Shown here piece by piece: positions 33,923 through 42,662 of a stretch of DNA of 64,000 nt. Positions within the stretch are counted from its first letter, which is position 1. Every line of letters starts with the position of its first letter. The stretch is from Nonomuraea glycinis. Its GTDB lineage: Bacteria; Actinomycetota; Actinomycetes; Streptosporangiales; Streptosporangiaceae. The DNA is taken from positions 84,634 to 148,633 of the forward strand of contig NZ_BMNK01000011.1 in assembly GCF_014646515.1 (NCBI RefSeq), in the 5' to 3' direction. Both the position numbers and the translations under genes were made by a program. Under the pieces are notes generated by a model. The model searched no databases. It was not told the origin of the DNA and worked only from the letters and a program-made list of their open reading frames with translations.

Positions 33923-35995
33923 ATGAGTCAGAGCTTCCCGCGCCTGTCCGCCCGGACCCGCCGCTTCACCCTCGGGGTGCCCAGGGGCTTCACGATCTCA
34001 CCCGACGGCGGGAAGGTGCTGTTCCTGCGCACCCGCTCCGGCACCGACCCGGTCACCTGCCTGTGGGAGCTCGACACCGAGACGCACGTCGAGCGGCTGG
34101 TCGTGGACCCGCGCACGCTCGACGCCGACGACCGCGACCTCCCGCCGGAGGAGCGCGCCCGGCGCGAGCGCAGCCGTGAGCAGGCGGGCGGCGTCGTCGC
34201 CTACTCCACGGACGCCACCGTGACCCGGGCGGCCTTCGCGCTGTCCGGCGGCCTCCACGTCACCGAACTGCCCGACGGGAGCACGCGCCGGCTGGAGACC
34301 ACCGGCGCGGTCATCGACCCGCGCATCTCCCCTGACGGGCGACGTGTCGCCTATGTCACCGGCGGCGCGCTGCACGTGCTCGACCTGGCCTCCGGTGAGG
34401 ACCGGACCCTGGCCGCGCCGGAATCCCCGGAGGTCACCTACGGGCTGGCGGAGTTCATCGCGGCCGAGGAGATGGACCGGATGCGCGGCCACTGGTGGTC
34501 GCCGTCGAGCGACGCGCTGCTGGTCGAGCGGGCCGACGACACTCCCGTCCAGACCTGGCACATCGCCGACCCGGCCAACCCCGACCGCCCGCCCGTGGCC
34601 CAGCGCTATCCGGCGGCCGGCACGCCCAACGCCGTCACCGAGCTGTTCGTGCTGGGGCTGGACGGGTCCCGGGTCGCGGTGCCGTACGAGCAGGAATACC
34701 TCGCGGCCGCGTCCTGGGACGCCCACGCGCTGTCGATCGTGACGCTGTCGCGCGACCAGAAGACGATGCGCCTGCTCACCGTGGATCCCGCGACCGGGGG
34801 GTCCGAGTTGGTGCGCGAGGACACCGACCCGGCCTGGGTGGACATCGTGGGGGGCGTGCCCGCCCACCTCGACGACGGCTCGCTGGTCTGGGTGGCCACC
34901 GACGGCGGCGGTCACCGCCTGTTCGTCGGCGACCGCGCCGTCACCCCGCCCACGCTGCAGGTGCGCGCCGTGCTCGACGTCGACCACGACAGCGTGCTGT
35001 TCAGCGCGAGCGGCGACCCCACCGAGATCCAGCTGTGGACCTGGGACGGCCACTCGCTGCTGCCGGTCTCCACCAGGTCCGGCGTGTTCTCCGGGCGGAT
35101 GGCCGGCGGCGTGGGCGTGCTGAGCGAGCAGAGCCTCGACGTCGAAGGCGTCTCCACCACGGTGGTGCGCCGCGACGGCATGGCGATCCCGATCCCCTCC
35201 TACGCCGAGCGCCCCGGCCTCGACCTGCGCGTCTCGCTCGGCCGTTCCGGCCGCCGCGACCTGTCCACCGCCGTGGTGCTCCCCTCGTGGCACGAGCCAG
35301 GCTCCCGCCCCCTCCCGGTCCTGATGGATCCGTACGGCGGTCCGCACGCGCAGCGCGTACTCAACCGGCGCGGCGGCTATCTGGAGAGCCAGTGGTTCGC
35401 CGAGCAGGGCTTCGCCGTGATCGTGGCCGACGGGCGCGGCACCCCTGGCCGGGGTCCCGACTTTGAGCGGGCGGTGCTCGGCGACCTGGCCACGCCCGCG
35501 CTGGAGGACCAGGTGGACGCCCTGCACGGGGTGGCCGAGCAGTATCCCGACGATCTCGACCTGACGAAGGTGGCGATCCGCGGCTGGTCGTTCGGCGGCT
35601 TCCTGGCGGCGCTGGCGGTCCTGCGCCGGCCCGAGGTGTTCCACGCGGCCGTGGCGGGGGCTCCGGTGACCGACTGGCGGCTGTACGACACCTGCTACAC
35701 CGAGCGCTACCTGGGCCACCCCGACGACCAGCCCGACGTCTACGACAACTCCTCGCTGTTCGGCGACGCGGCCAAGCTGGACCGGCCGCTGCTGCTCATC
35801 CACGGGCTGGCCGACGACAACGTGGTCGCCGCCCACACGCTGCGGCTGTCCTCGGCGCTGCTCGCGGCGGGCCGTCAGCACAGCGTGCTGCCGCTGTCGG
35901 GCGTCACCCACATGACACCGCAGGAGGTCGTGGCGGAGAACCTGATGCTGCTCCAGGTCGAGTTCCTCAAGAGGTCGCTGCACGTGCTGGGATGA
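33923..35995 (+). CDS. S9 family prolyl oligopeptidase (dipeptidyl-peptidase IV-like)
   Basis: 690 aa. The first about 450 residues form a beta-propeller (ISPDGGKVLFLRTRSG; ISPDGRRVAYVTGG). The C-terminal alpha/beta hydrolase holds Ser556 (GWSFGG), the Asp in HGLADDNV and the His in SGVTHMT. There is no signal peptide, so it is cytoplasmic and should trim proline-containing peptides. AGGA stands 9 bases before the ATG. A longer upstream reading runs antisense to mshB and is rejected. Confidence 0.9.
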   Translation: MSQSFPRLSARTRRFTLGVPRGFTISPDGGKVLFLRTRSGTDPVTCLWELDTETHVERLVVDPRTLDADDRDLPPEERARRERSREQAGGVVAYSTDATVTRAAFALSGGLHVTELPDGSTRRLETTGAVIDPRISPDGRRVAYVTGGALHVLDLASGEDRTLAAPESPEVTYGLAEFIAAEEMDRMRGHWWSPSSDALLVERADDTPVQTWHIADPANPDRPPVAQRYPAAGTPNAVTELFVLGLDGSRVAVPYEQEYLAAASWDAHALSIVTLSRDQKTMRLLTVDPATGGSELVREDTDPAWVDIVGGVPAHLDDGSLVWVATDGGGHRLFVGDRAVTPPTLQVRAVLDVDHDSVLFSASGDPTEIQLWTWDGHSLLPVSTRSGVFSGRMAGGVGVLSEQSLDVEGVSTTVVRRDGMAIPIPSYAERPGLDLRVSLGRSGRRDLSTAVVLPSWHEPGSRPLPVLMDPYGGPHAQRVLNRRGGYLESQWFAEQGFAVIVADGRGTPGRGPDFERAVLGDLATPALEDQVDALHGVAEQYPDDLDLTKVAIRGWSFGGFLAALAVLRRPEVFHAAVAGAPVTDWRLYDTCYTERYLGHPDDQPDVYDNSSLFGDAAKLDRPLLLIHGLADDNVVAAHTLRLSSALLAAGRQHSVLPLSGVTHMTPQEVVAENLMLLQVEFLKRSLHVLG

Positions 35996-36077
35996 CAGAC
36001 CCTGGTCTGATTCGGCGGCTGTGGGACCAGACCGTGGGTTGATGTGGGCGGGGTGCCGGTTCCGGCATCCTCGCCGC

Positions 36078-37571
36078 ATGCTGAAGTCACTCGTGATCGC
36101 CCTGACTCTCGTCGGCTCGGGCGGTCCCCAAACACTGCCCTCCACCGACCAAGCCCAGCAGCACTCTGCCGACCAAGTCTTGCAGCACTCTGCCGATCGA
36201 GTGCGGCAGGACTTTCTCAACCAGGTGCGTCAGGCCTCGTTCGGCCAGGTGCGGCAGGCCGACGGCCTGACCTGGAGCGCCTGCCCGGACGACAAGATCG
36301 GCATGCAGTGCGCCGATCTTGAGGTTCCGGTCGACTGGCGTAAGCCTGACGGCCGCAAGATCACGCTCAAACTGGGCCGCCTCAAGGCCACCGGCACCGC
36401 CACAGGGGCGGCCCTGGTGGCCTACGGCGGGCCGGGCGGCCCCGGCATCGGCATGACCCAGCGCTTCCCCGACTGGTGGGCCAAGCTGCGTGAGCGGATG
36501 GACATCGTCACCTGGGACACCCGTGGCTACGGCAAGCAGTTCGGCGGTCTCAGCACCGGCCTGCCCTGCCTCTGGTCGCGCTACCCGATCGCCGAGTTCC
36601 CCGAGGACGACGCCGACTTCGCCCGCCTGTCCGACACCAACCGGGGCATCGCCGAGCACTGCCGCCAGAGCGACCCCGAGCTGTTCGCCAACATGAGCTC
36701 AGCCGACCACGCCCGCGACATGGAGGCGATCCGCAAAGCCCTGGGCGGCGCCAAGCTCAACTACTACGGCGCCTCCTACGCCGGCTTCTACGGCCAGGAC
36801 TACGCCCGCTTCTTCCCCGCCCACGTCCGCACGATGGTCCTCGACGGCACCTGGAGCCACAGCTCCACCGACTGGACCCGCGAACTGGAAGAGATGGCCA
36901 AGAGCAACGAGGAGTCCCTGACCCGCTTCTTCGCCTGGTGCAAGGCCGGCGACTGCCCCGACGTCCCACGCAAGTGGCGCTCCCTGATCGCCCGAGCCGA
37001 CCACACCCCCGTCAAGGCCAAGGACGGCGTCGCCTACACAGGCCGCGACCTGCAGTCCTTCGCGGTCAGCTCCGCCAGGCAGGGCAAGCCCGCCTGGCCC
37101 ACGCTGGCCAAGGCGATCCGGGCGGCCCACGATGGCGACGCCTCCGCCTTCGTCCCCGAGCGCGGCCACCGCTACCCCGACCAGTCCACCGGCGTCACCG
37201 AATGCGTCGACTGGCCCCGCCCGGCCACCCGCGCGGACCTCAACGCCACCGTAGCCCGCCTGCGCCGCGCCGCCCCCAACGCGGGCGCCGCCAACACCCT
37301 CGCCACCGGGATGCTCGCCTGCCTCGGCTGGCCCGCCCCGGTCACCAACCCACCCGCTCCCCTGCCGAAGGGCCTCCCGCCGCTGCTGGGCGCGGGCGCG
37401 TGGGGCGAGTCCGACGCGGTCACCAGAGTCGTCTCCCAGGTGCCCGGCAGCGCCACCATCCGCCACGAAGGCCCCGGCCACACCCTCTACGGCACCAACC
37501 CCTGCGCCCGCGACCACATCAACCGCTACCTCACCGAAGGGACCCTGCCCCCCAAAAGCACGATGTGCTGA
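36078..37571 (+). CDS. Secreted alpha/beta-hydrolase, tripeptidyl aminopeptidase (TAP) family
   Basis: 497 aa. A short signal peptide (MLKSLVIALTLVGSGG) is followed by a Gln-rich stretch of near-heptad repeats (QHSADQVLQHSADRVRQ), then an S33-type hydrolase: oxyanion YGGPGGPG, nucleophile Ser233 (GASYAG) and the C-terminal His in GPGHTLYG. Streptomyces TAPs release N-terminal tripeptides outside the cell. The Gln-rich repeat is unusual. A short inverted repeat (CAGACC-CT-GGTCTG, 35996-36009) precedes the gene. Confidence 0.85.
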   Translation: MLKSLVIALTLVGSGGPQTLPSTDQAQQHSADQVLQHSADRVRQDFLNQVRQASFGQVRQADGLTWSACPDDKIGMQCADLEVPVDWRKPDGRKITLKLGRLKATGTATGAALVAYGGPGGPGIGMTQRFPDWWAKLRERMDIVTWDTRGYGKQFGGLSTGLPCLWSRYPIAEFPEDDADFARLSDTNRGIAEHCRQSDPELFANMSSADHARDMEAIRKALGGAKLNYYGASYAGFYGQDYARFFPAHVRTMVLDGTWSHSSTDWTRELEEMAKSNEESLTRFFAWCKAGDCPDVPRKWRSLIARADHTPVKAKDGVAYTGRDLQSFAVSSARQGKPAWPTLAKAIRAAHDGDASAFVPERGHRYPDQSTGVTECVDWPRPATRADLNATVARLRRAAPNAGAANTLATGMLACLGWPAPVTNPPAPLPKGLPPLLGAGAWGESDAVTRVVSQVPGSATIRHEGPGHTLYGTNPCARDHINRYLTEGTLPPKSTMC

Positions 37572-37719
37572 ACCGCTCCACCGCCTCCGACCATACGGAT
37601 CAACAGGACAGACCCACCATTGATCGGGCAGCCCCAGCGACCCGCTGCAGAGAGCAGCAACTTCCGCCTGGCACCCCTCACAATGCCGGCGCCCAACCCA
37701 GTGATCCGGGACCTCTGAG

Positions 37720-37998
37720 TCACATCAGATCGTCGAACTCGCCATCCTTGACCCCTGCGAAGAAGGCTCGGATCTCAGGAGCGGTGAACGTCAGGGTGGG
37801 ACCCGTCGGGTTCTCACTGTCGCGAATGACCAGCAAGGGGCCCCGCCGGTTGGCCTTGTGCGGAGCGTCGGCAGGCGCGGTGTCGGCGAGTGCGACCTCT
37901 ACGCAGCCGTTGCCGCCGTCGCTTCGCCGACTCTTCCGCCAGACCAGGGTGTTGGGGTCGATGGGATTCGACTGCAGGTCTTGCAGATTTTCTTCCAT
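37720..37998 (-). CDS. DUF397 domain protein
   Basis: 92 aa. The DUF397 core is clear: LVWRKSRRSDGGNGCVEVA and the ending GPTLTFTAPEIRAFFAGVKDGEF. These small actinobacterial proteins normally pair with an XRE/DUF5753 regulator and affect development or act like antitoxins. Here the ATG directly abuts the stop of a DUF5753 remnant, so the partner is broken. The 148-bp gap downstream (37572-37719) holds nothing recognisable. Confidence 0.88.
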   Translation of the reverse strand: MEENLQDLQSNPIDPNTLVWRKSRRSDGGNGCVEVALADTAPADAPHKANRRGPLLVIRDSENPTGPTLTFTAPEIRAFFAGVKDGEFDDLM

Positions 37999-38328
37999 CT
38001 ACAGGTGCCCAATCACTTTCGAGATCAACTCTACCGAATTGTCCGGATTGAGCGCTATTGCACGCAACTGGTCGAAGGTGAGGCTGTAGCGGTTGAGTGG
38101 ACTGTCGCACCGTAGAACCTTCTGCCGTGTCATACGGATCTCCACACGCCGGTCGATCTCCGAGGCGGGCGCGAACGGAATCAATGCCGCCCTGATAACG
38201 GGGCGGCGAGCCCGTGGAGTTCGACCTCCTGATGGACCGGTGAAGAGCGCATCCGCGAATGCGTCTACCTGCATGAGACGCGCGAGCAAGGCTTGACCAA
38301 TCATGCGGCCGTCCACGCCCGGCTCCAC
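37999..38328 (-). pseudogene. Remnant of an XRE/DUF5753 regulator
   Basis: An open frame of 109 codons with DUF5753-like pieces (MQVDAFADALFTG; EIDRRVEIRMTRQKVLR; SLTFDQLRAIA). The N-terminal helix-turn-helix half is absent, and the part after the DE-like motif seems deleted. The usual gene is near 280 codons and sits just upstream of DUF397, as this one does. It is therefore a decayed partner of the DUF397 gene. Confidence 0.55.
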
Positions 38329-38393
38329 CTAGAAGCAGCCCATCTCGCCTGCGGCGACCTGGCGGGCCTGGGTCTCCTGGGACGCGGCGCTCG

Positions 38394-40178
38394 TCACCTG
38401 GTCGGCCGTACGACCTCACTCTGACGTTGATCCGGGGACGGGGTGCCGTGCCAGCTGGCCCACAGGGCCGCGTACGAGCCGCCCTGGGCCACCAGCTCGT
38501 CGTGGGAGCCGAGTTCGGTGATGCGGCCGTCCTCCACCACGGCGACGCGGTCCGCGTCGTGGGCCGTGTAGAGGCGGTGGGCGATGGCGATGACGGTGCG
38601 GCCGTCGAGCACGGCGGCGAGAGAGCGTTCGAGGTGTCTGGCCGCTCGCGGGTCGATCAGGGAGGTGGCCTCGTCCAGGACCAGGGTGTGCGGGTCCGCC
38701 AGGACGAGGCGGGCGAGGGCGAGTTGCTGGGCGTGTGCCGGTGGGATGAGCACTCCTCCTGAGCCGACCTCCGTGTCCAGGCCGTCCGGCAGGGTGAGCA
38801 CCCAGTCGAGGGCGTCCACCGCGGTGAGGGCGTCGCGGACGGCGGTGTCGTCGGCATCCGGGCGGGCGATCAGCAGGTTGTCGCGCAGGCTGCCCTTGAA
38901 GATGTGGTGCTCCTGGGTGACCAGCGCGACGTGCCCACGTAGGTCGTCCAGGGGCAGGTCCACGAGGGGGACGCCGCCGACGGAGACCGCGCCGGCGCGT
39001 GGGCCGTGGATGCCCGCCAGGAGCCTGCCCAGGGTGGACTTGCCGGCGCCTGACGGGCCCACCATGGCCAGCCGCTCGCCGGGCCGGACGGTGAGTGACA
39101 CGCCGTGCAGCACGTCGCGGCCCGCACGGTAGGCGTAGCGCACCTCGTCGGCCCGCAGCAGTTCGCTCGCCGGTCGGTCGTCGGTGGGGGCCCGGTCGTC
39201 GGGCACGTTGGCGACGCCGAGGAGGCGGGACATGGCCGCGCCGCCGACCTGCAGCTCGTCGATCCACATCAGGAAACGGTCGAGCGGGTCGATGAGCTGC
39301 TGCGCAAGCAGGGTGGCGGTGACCACCTGGTCCAGCGTGACCCAGCCACGGGTGTAGAGGAGGCCGCCGGCCAGCAGCGTCGAGACGACCGGGATCACAT
39401 AGCCGAGCTCCACGGTGGGGAACCAGATGGTACGCAGGCGCAGCGTGTAGCGTTCGGCGGCGTACGACCTGGTGATGTCGCGATCGGTGCGCTCCTGCCG
39501 TCGCTGATGCAGGCCGAGCGCCTCGATGACTCGGGCGCCCTCGACCGTCTCGGCCAGTCCTTCGGTCATCTCCGCGTAGGCGGCGTTCTCGCGCAGGTAG
39601 CCGTCGCGGGCCCGCTTGAGGTACCAGCGGGTGGTGAAGTACAGCAGCGGCGAGGTGATCAGCACGGGGAGCATGAGCAGCGGGCCGACCAGCACCAGCG
39701 CGCCGACGGTGATCGTGAACGTGACGAGCGCGATCAACGTCTCCGGGACCGCGTGCCGGACCGTCCTGGACAGGGAGTCGACGTCGCGGGAGGTCCTGGT
39801 GAGCAGGTCGCCGGCGCCCGCGCGCTCGACGGTGGACAGCGGCAGGGCGAGCACCCGGTCGACGAACTCCTCGCGCAGCCGGGCCAGCACCTTCTCGCCC
39901 AGTTTGGCCGAGGCGAGCACCGCGTAGCGCACGAGCACACCTTGGAGCAGCAGGAAGGCGCCGATGCCCGCGGCGACGAGCCAGGGGTTCACCTGGACAC
40001 CGTCCTGGACGTCCTGCACCAGGCCGCCGAGCTGCCACGGCACGGCCAGCCCGGCGGCGGCCGCGAGCCCGTGCAGGCCGAGGGCGACACCGAGCCGGCG
40101 CGGGTATCTCAGGGTGAGCCGCCGGGCGTAGGCGCGCACCTGTCTCTGATCGGCGACGGGCAGAATCTCACGTGCCAT
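38394..40178 (-). CDS. ABC exporter half-transporter with intact Walker A and degenerate signature
   Basis: 594 aa. A six-helix membrane domain (about 30-320) is followed by a nucleotide-binding domain with Walker A GPSGAGKST, Walker B TLVLDEATSLID and the H-loop IAIAHRL. The signature LSGGQ is replaced by a PPAHAQQ segment. Its partner at 40183-41871 has the opposite defects, so the pair should form one working ATP site. The start is ATG at 40178, with GGAGG 9 bases upstream inside the partner's last codons. Export of a drug, lipid or peptide is inferred; the substrate is unknown. Confidence 0.87.
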   Translation of the reverse strand: MAREILPVADQRQVRAYARRLTLRYPRRLGVALGLHGLAAAAGLAVPWQLGGLVQDVQDGVQVNPWLVAAGIGAFLLLQGVLVRYAVLASAKLGEKVLARLREEFVDRVLALPLSTVERAGAGDLLTRTSRDVDSLSRTVRHAVPETLIALVTFTITVGALVLVGPLLMLPVLITSPLLYFTTRWYLKRARDGYLRENAAYAEMTEGLAETVEGARVIEALGLHQRRQERTDRDITRSYAAERYTLRLRTIWFPTVELGYVIPVVSTLLAGGLLYTRGWVTLDQVVTATLLAQQLIDPLDRFLMWIDELQVGGAAMSRLLGVANVPDDRAPTDDRPASELLRADEVRYAYRAGRDVLHGVSLTVRPGERLAMVGPSGAGKSTLGRLLAGIHGPRAGAVSVGGVPLVDLPLDDLRGHVALVTQEHHIFKGSLRDNLLIARPDADDTAVRDALTAVDALDWVLTLPDGLDTEVGSGGVLIPPAHAQQLALARLVLADPHTLVLDEATSLIDPRAARHLERSLAAVLDGRTVIAIAHRLYTAHDADRVAVVEDGRITELGSHDELVAQGGSYAALWASWHGTPSPDQRQSEVVRPTR

Positions 40179-40182
40179 CTCG

Positions 40183-41871
40183 TCAGTCCTCCCCTCTGGT
40201 CACGGTTGCGGCGTAGGCGGGTGAGGTGTCCAGGAGGTCGCGGTGGGTGCCTTCGGCGTGCACCCGGCCGTCCCGTACGTAGATCACCTGGTCGGTGCGG
40301 TCGAGCACGAGCGGGCTGGTCGTGCAGACCAGCGTGGTCTTGCCGGCGCGGGCCTTGGCCAGCCGCTCGGCGATGCGGGCCTCGCTGTGGGCGTCAACGG
40401 CGCTGGTCGGCTCCACCAGGATGAGCACCTCCGGGTCGGCGAGCAGTGCTCTGGCCAGCCGGAGCCGCTGCTGCTGGCCGCCGGAGAACTCCCGCCCCGC
40501 CTCCGCCACCTGGGCGTCGAGGCCGTCGGGCAGCGCCTCGACGATGTCCTCCGCGCAGGCCGCGTACAGCGCCTGCTGGATCTGCTCGGCGGAGGCGGTG
40601 CCGCGTACGTCGAGCTCGTCGCGCAGGCGGCCGGTGAACAGGCGGGCGCCGTTGTCGGCGACCAGGATGCGCGCGCGGACCTCGTCGATGGGCAGGGTGG
40701 CCAGGTCGGCGGGGCCGAAGGTGACGTCGCCCGCGCTGTAACGGCCGAGCCGGTCGGCGATCACGGTGGCGTCCTCGGGTGTGCCGGCCGCCAGGGCGGT
40801 CAGCCTGCCGGGCAGGACGGTCACGCCGCTGTAGCTGTCGCGCAGGACACCGCCCACGGCCTCGTCGGTGCCGCCGGTCATCTCCGGCTCGATGGCCAGG
40901 ATCCGGACCACGCGACGCGCCGCGACGTGCCCCTTGGTCAGCCGGTCGGCGGTCTCGGTGATGGTGCGCATCGGCCCGATCAGGAACACCGCGTAGGTGT
41001 AGAAGGAGACGAGCTGGCCGGGGGTGATCTCGTCGGCGATGGCGAACGACGCGCCGAGGCCGGTGACGAGCGCGATGAGCAGGCCGGGCAGCACGATCTG
41101 GGCGCCTTCGAGCAGCGACTCGACCTTGGCCACGCCGACGCCCGCGTGCCGGACGCGCTGGGACTCCTCGCGGTAGCGGCCGGCGAACACCTGCTCGCCG
41201 CCGATGCCGCGCAGCACCCGCAGGCCCGCGACGATGTCGGCCGATCGGGTGGACAGGTCTCCGGTCAGGTCACGGTGCCGCTTCTGCCGTCTGTGCAGCG
41301 GTTTGAGCAGCGGACCGACGGCCAGGGCCATGAGCGGCACGCCGAACAGCACGAGCAGCCCGAGCGGCAGCGAGGTGGACAGGAGGATCACGGTGACCGT
41401 GACGATCGCCACGATCGCGCCGGTGCCGCGCAGCAGGATGTCCATCGAGCCGCCGATGTGCGCGATGTCGGAGTTACCGACGCTGACGACCTCGCCGGTC
41501 GACAGCCGCTTGGGCAGGGTGGCGCCGAGCCGGGCGGCGTGCCTGGCGGTCAGTTGTACGGTGCGGTAGGCGGCCGACAGCCAGTTGAAGACGGCGAAGC
41601 GGTGGCGCATGATGCCGGTGACCGCCTGCACCAGGCCGAGGCCGAGCAAGATCGCCGACCAGGTGAGCAAGGCGCGGGTGTCCTGCGCCCGGACGGCGTC
41701 GACCCCCTTGCCGAGCACGGCCGGCACCAATGCCTGGACCAGCCACCACAGGGTGGCGAAGGCGATGCCGGTCAGCAGGGCACGGCTCTGCCGGCGCGCG
41801 TTCCACCACAGGTAGCGGAGCGGGCTGCGAATGTCGGGCATGCCGGGATCGGCTTCGGGGAGGGGGCGCAT
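40183..41871 (-). CDS. ABC exporter half-transporter with intact signature and degenerate Walker A/B
   Basis: 562 aa. After six membrane helices, the nucleotide-binding domain keeps the signature FSGGQQQRLRLARAL, but the Walker A region reads AAGTPEDATV (no GKS/T). Walker B reads LILVEPTSAVD (Asp replaced by Val) and the switch His is missing (VCTTSPLV). It is therefore the non-catalytic half of a heterodimer with the adjacent gene, 4 bases downstream. Upstream lies a 161-bp AT-richer promoter region. The ATG at 41871 lacks a clear ribosome site; ATG at 41841 is an alternative. Confidence 0.87.
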   Translation of the reverse strand: MRPLPEADPGMPDIRSPLRYLWWNARRQSRALLTGIAFATLWWLVQALVPAVLGKGVDAVRAQDTRALLTWSAILLGLGLVQAVTGIMRHRFAVFNWLSAAYRTVQLTARHAARLGATLPKRLSTGEVVSVGNSDIAHIGGSMDILLRGTGAIVAIVTVTVILLSTSLPLGLLVLFGVPLMALAVGPLLKPLHRRQKRHRDLTGDLSTRSADIVAGLRVLRGIGGEQVFAGRYREESQRVRHAGVGVAKVESLLEGAQIVLPGLLIALVTGLGASFAIADEITPGQLVSFYTYAVFLIGPMRTITETADRLTKGHVAARRVVRILAIEPEMTGGTDEAVGGVLRDSYSGVTVLPGRLTALAAGTPEDATVIADRLGRYSAGDVTFGPADLATLPIDEVRARILVADNGARLFTGRLRDELDVRGTASAEQIQQALYAACAEDIVEALPDGLDAQVAEAGREFSGGQQQRLRLARALLADPEVLILVEPTSAVDAHSEARIAERLAKARAGKTTLVCTTSPLVLDRTDQVIYVRDGRVHAEGTHRDLLDTSPAYAATVTRGED

Positions 41872-42032
41872 AGCCCGACAACATTTTCAAAAGATCGCTG
41901 GTCACACAAACGATTTTTCAGCTGCACCGTTGCGCGAAGTGACCGAAAATATGATCGATATGACACCGCGTACAACATGCTGACAATCCGGGCGCGCCGT
42001 CTCACACCTGCCCCAGGAGTAGGCCACAATCG

Positions 42033-42659
42033 TTGGCTGTGGAGCACGGGTACACCAACAGCACGGTCGGAGACGGCGCTCTGGTCGTCAAGTGTTACCA
42101 GGGCCCTGACGCCGGGGTCCGGCTCAGGACGGAGGCCAGGTTCCTGCGGCGGCTGCGGGGCCGGTTGCCCGTGCCGCGGGTGCATTCCGTCACCGACACG
42201 AGCGTGAGCATGCGGTTCGTGCCCGGTGCGCACGGCCAGGACCTGCTCGACGACGGCCGGGCCGCCGAAGTGCTCGCCGAGTGCGGGCGCACCCTGGCCC
42301 GCCTGCACCGGCTGGGCATCGTGCACGGCGACTACGGGCCGCAGAACATGCTGTTCGATCCGGTGACGTACGAGACGGCCGCCATCCTCGACTGGGAGTG
42401 GGCCCACCCGGGGCACCCGCTTGAGGATCTGGCCTGGTGCGAGTGGATCGTCCGCGCCCACCATCCGGAGCACGTGCCGCACCTGCGCCACTTCTTCGAC
42501 GCCTACGCCGCCGCCGTGCCGGCGTGGCCGGATCGGCACGCCTGCATGCTGGCCCGCTGCCGCGACCTGCTCGACTTCAGCGCCCGCTGGGAGCCGGGCG
42601 GCGAGAGCGAGAAACTGTGGCGCCGACGCATCGACGACACCGCCACCTGGACGCCGTAG
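42033..42659 (+). CDS. APH/choline-kinase-like small phosphotransferase
   Basis: 208 aa. The catalytic loop is VHGDYGPQNMLFD and the metal-binding segment is AAILDWEWAHPGHPLEDLAW; the N-lobe is short (LVVKCYQG). Such kinases phosphorylate small molecules (aminoglycosides, choline, sugars) or fructosamines. It is shorter than typical APH enzymes (about 260-300). TTG at 42033 follows TAGG at 9 bases; GTG at 42039 is possible. It is divergent from the ABC exporter genes and convergent with the following ATPase gene, 3 bases apart, so it could belong with the exporter. Confidence 0.75.
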   Translation: MAVEHGYTNSTVGDGALVVKCYQGPDAGVRLRTEARFLRRLRGRLPVPRVHSVTDTSVSMRFVPGAHGQDLLDDGRAAEVLAECGRTLARLHRLGIVHGDYGPQNMLFDPVTYETAAILDWEWAHPGHPLEDLAWCEWIVRAHHPEHVPHLRHFFDAYAAAVPAWPDRHACMLARCRDLLDFSARWEPGGESEKLWRRRIDDTATWTP

Positions 42660-42662
42660 CGC

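Noticed and set aside
32975..35995. 1006-codon frame
   Set aside because: The first third is antisense to mshB; the real peptidase starts at the ATG at 33923.
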